Source: an uncultured Lachnospiraceae bacterium
GTDB lineage: Bacteria; Bacillota; Clostridia; Lachnospirales; Lachnospiraceae
Length of the DNA: 16,778 nt
Assembly: GCA_902764045.1 (NCBI GenBank)
Contig: CACWUI010000011.1
Span: forward strand, 1-16,778
Direction: 5' to 3'
In this document: positions 15,130-16,778 of the stretch, one piece after another
How the letters are laid out: the number at the start of each line of letters is the position of its first letter
How positions within the stretch are numbered: position 1 is the stretch's first letter
Position numbers and translations under genes: made by a program
The notes under the pieces: generated by a model
Told to the model about the DNA's origin: nothing
The model's input: only the letters and a program-made list of their open reading frames with translations
Databases searched by the model: none

Positions 15130-15190
15130 TACCTTGACCTTCCTTATAGCAACAATAATAGTTAGTAATATTTAGGATTAGGTAATGCTC

Positions 15191-15222
15191 ATGTTTCCAC
15201 GGATTTGGGAACGTGGAAACAT
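15191..15222 (+). promoter_or_regulatory. 11-bp hairpin next to the Shine-Dalgarno sequence, copy 2
   Basis: ATGTTTCCACG (15191-15201) pairs perfectly with CGTGGAAACAT (15212-15222). Only the loop differs from copy 1, at its first two bases. AAGGAGG follows at 15225-15231. The 5' arm can also pair with TGGAAACA at the start codon (15244-15251). Confidence 0.7.
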
Positions 15223-15242
15223 TCAAGGAGGAAATTCAAACG

Positions 15243-16778
15243 ATGGAAACAACGAAATTCAGTTTGAAACCTGAAGAAAAAAAGAAGAGGGGTAACTGGA
15301 AAGGTAAACTCGCAGCAGCGCTCGCGGGCGTGCTTGGTGCGTCTGTAATAGGACCTGCGATAACAAGCTTTATGCCTGATACGGCAGATGCGGCAGAAAC
15401 TATACTTTACCAAAATGCCGGGGATCCGGGGGAGATAAGAGCCGGCGGCGCATCTTCACGCCAAGACTACAACGGCAAGAAAATGACCGTTGTCAGAAGT
15501 GCCGAGCAGTTAAGGCTTGCGATACAGACAGCTGTCAGCAATGGCTGGACAAGTGCAGATAAAGAGCTTGTTATATTTGTAGATAACAGTATGACTACTA
15601 CATATAATGATGGTTCATACGATAAAGATTCAGGCGAGCTTAATTGTTTTGTTATGGACAAGACGATTGAGATCCCTGCGAATGCCAACATAAGACTTGT
15701 AAGTACTGCCGGAAACAATGTGAAGTTTGTAAGAACCTCTGATTTTTCCGGAAGTGATTCCATGTTCAGAGTTAAGGGGAAACTCACAGTTGGCGAGAAT
15801 ATCACCATGTCAGGTGAATTGACGACTAAGACGAGCGACGTGTCTGCAGTTGCAAATCAGCAGCAGTGTGATGATGGTTCTACACCGGGTCAGGTGGTTC
15901 AGCGTTATGAATATCAGGATGTTCAGACAAGTGATGGAAACTTAAATTTAAACGGATATATATATAATGACCAGGGTAAAGTGCTTATTGGTAATGGAAA
16001 TGATTTTGGTTCTACCGTTTGGAAAGGTAAGACTTTTTACAATGTTTCATGGGTAGATCCGGCTGCTTATGCGGGTCAGGAAGCGAAGTTTACATGGCAT
16101 AATGCACAAAAATATGCCACTAACAATGCCGGAACACAAAAGGTCATGAACTATTTGGTTAACAGCAATGGTTGGGCACTGGTAGCGAAACATGATTTAA
16201 GCCAATTGATGATAACTCCTGAGAGAGATCTTGCGTTCAGAGTTAGCGGGGGGGATTTTAATGCTTATGTTTTAGATCCTGATCATAAAGATAAATATGG
16301 GAATATTCCAACAATTTCACAGGTAAAAACCCATGTTGAAGTTGAGGGCGGAACTCTTAAAATGGGTTATTATTCAGGGGATGGATTGGTTGCACCTGTA
16401 AACATCTTGGGTTCTGTTAAAAAGAAGGTTCCTATTTATTACCCCGAAGACCGCTGTGCCAACGGACAATTACCAAAGACTCCGGTCGCAGGTCATCCTG
16501 CCGGCAAGAAGTACGGCAACTCGGCTGCTCATACATGGGATAAGAGTTCGAGTGACGGAAGCTACCTTAATAATAACACCGGATTCTTCATCACTCAGGA
16601 GAGCGGTGAGTTAACGATCGACGGAGGTACTTTTAAAGATTTCAATACGGTAGCAGGTGAGGGTACATACAGCAAACAGCCACTCGGTTGTGCGCCTATA
16701 TATGTAACAAACGGAAAGTTCACCATGAACTCCGGTAACATCGTTAACAACACAGTAGGTTATACAATAGGAGATGAT
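15243..16778 (+). CDS. Second giant surface adhesin, N-terminal part (runs off the window)
   Basis: An open frame of 512 codons with no stop before the window ends, so the gene is partial at its 3' end. The signal peptide is almost the same as in the gene at 6698: METTKFSLKPE, a basic stretch, LAAALAGVLGASVIGPAI, and a likely cleavage near ADAA-E at about residue 50. After that the sequence diverges. Similarity returns near the end, where APIYVTNGKFTMNSG and the following NNTVGY (about residues 484-507) match APVFITNGKFTMKNG and NNTVGY of the first protein (about 523-547), the start of its beta-helix-like part. This makes it a paralogue, probably also wall-anchored, but no anchor or Cna-B domain lies inside the window. 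ATG 15243 is supported by AAGGAGG at 15225-15231. The function is inferred only from the paralogue. Confidence 0.85.
   Translation, partial: METTKFSLKPEEKKKRGNWKGKLAAALAGVLGASVIGPAITSFMPDTADAAETILYQNAGDPGEIRAGGASSRQDYNGKKMTVVRSAEQLRLAIQTAVSNGWTSADKELVIFVDNSMTTTYNDGSYDKDSGELNCFVMDKTIEIPANANIRLVSTAGNNVKFVRTSDFSGSDSMFRVKGKLTVGENITMSGELTTKTSDVSAVANQQQCDDGSTPGQVVQRYEYQDVQTSDGNLNLNGYIYNDQGKVLIGNGNDFGSTVWKGKTFYNVSWVDPAAYAGQEAKFTWHNAQKYATNNAGTQKVMNYLVNSNGWALVAKHDLSQLMITPERDLAFRVSGGDFNAYVLDPDHKDKYGNIPTISQVKTHVEVEGGTLKMGYYSGDGLVAPVNILGSVKKKVPIYYPEDRCANGQLPKTPVAGHPAGKKYGNSAAHTWDKSSSDGSYLNNNTGFFITQESGELTIDGGTFKDFNTVAGEGTYSKQPLGCAPIYVTNGKFTMNSGNIVNNTVGYTIGDD

Larger units (their letters stand above)
14882..15242 (+). 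ncRNA. Structured leader RNA of the second giant adhesin gene, copy 2
   Basis: The roughly 361-nt counterpart of 6339-6697. Helix A: GTTTGATA (14906-14913) with TATCAAAC (15009-15016). Helix B: AATATCGCAT (14918-14927) with ATGCGATATT (15024-15033), a perfect 10 bp here. The 7-nt junction between A' and B' is the same length in both copies. The hairpin in the large loop is clearer here: ATAAGG (14949-14954) with CCTTAT (14989-14994) encloses TCTGT/GCAGA (14970-14974 with 14984-14988). Changes between the copies keep pairing possible (C-G to U-G, G-C to G-U, A-U to G-U), which supports these stems. An additional AGGGT/ACCCT stem (14913-14917 with 14931-14935) around helix-B's 5' strand is specific to this copy. 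Confidence 0.65.

Noticed and set aside
14627..15242. Insertion sequence between the two adhesin genes
   Set aside because: There is no transposase or terminal inverted repeat. The repeated sequence is the promoter, leader and gene start shared with 6279-6840.
1..16778. CRISPR array, tRNA or rRNA genes
   Set aside because: No regularly spaced direct repeats and no cloverleaf or rRNA-like sequence were seen on either strand.

Overview
The window looks like part of the chromosome of a strictly anaerobic, Gram-positive Bacillota species. Lachnospiraceae (Butyrivibrio-like) is my best guess. The reasons are a rubrerythrin gene, strong AGGAGG ribosome binding sites, consensus sigma-A-type promoters, moderate GC, U-tract terminators, and giant sortase-anchored Cna-B proteins. 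This placement is inference from style and gene content, not from a marker gene. All genes lie on the + strand.

Layout. Positions 1-2410 hold rubrerythrin and two small membrane-anchored, low-complexity proteins that look like diverged paralogues, each with its own promoter. Positions 2550-5250 hold a TtcA-type PP-loop ATPase, then a probable two-gene operon of a CofE-like (F420 gamma-glutamyl ligase family) protein and thioredoxin, closed by a long terminator hairpin. Positions 5250-6190 hold a BrnT/BrnA toxin-antitoxin pair. From 6280 to the end lies a surface-adhesin locus. It has a 2642-residue cell-wall protein (N-terminal signal, beta-helix-like region, Cna-B and SpaA-like domains, thioester-type domains, LPNAG sorting signal), followed by a second giant protein with a nearly identical promoter, leader and signal peptide that runs off the window. 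A family of about 60-90 bp fold-back repeats (five copies) is scattered between the genes up to 6255.

The most unusual part is the duplicated 5' region of the two adhesin genes. Each has a consensus promoter preceded by a TCACAA direct repeat, then a roughly 360-nt untranslated leader. The leaders share a crossed helix pair (possible pseudoknot with an inserted hairpin), a terminator/antiterminator-like choice, and an 11-bp hairpin against the Shine-Dalgarno sequence whose 5' arm can also pair with the start codon. I do not recognise the leader as a known riboswitch class, and it is the best candidate here for an undescribed regulatory RNA. Inside the first adhesin, an apparently inactive thioester domain (both bond-forming residues replaced) precedes an intact one, both close to the wall anchor rather than at the distal tip.

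Gaps over 300 bases: 5124-5577 (hairpin, terminator, repeat, promoter, inverted repeat), 6186-6697 and 14627-15242 (terminator or repeat, promoter and leader RNA). Nothing is visible in 14712-14820.
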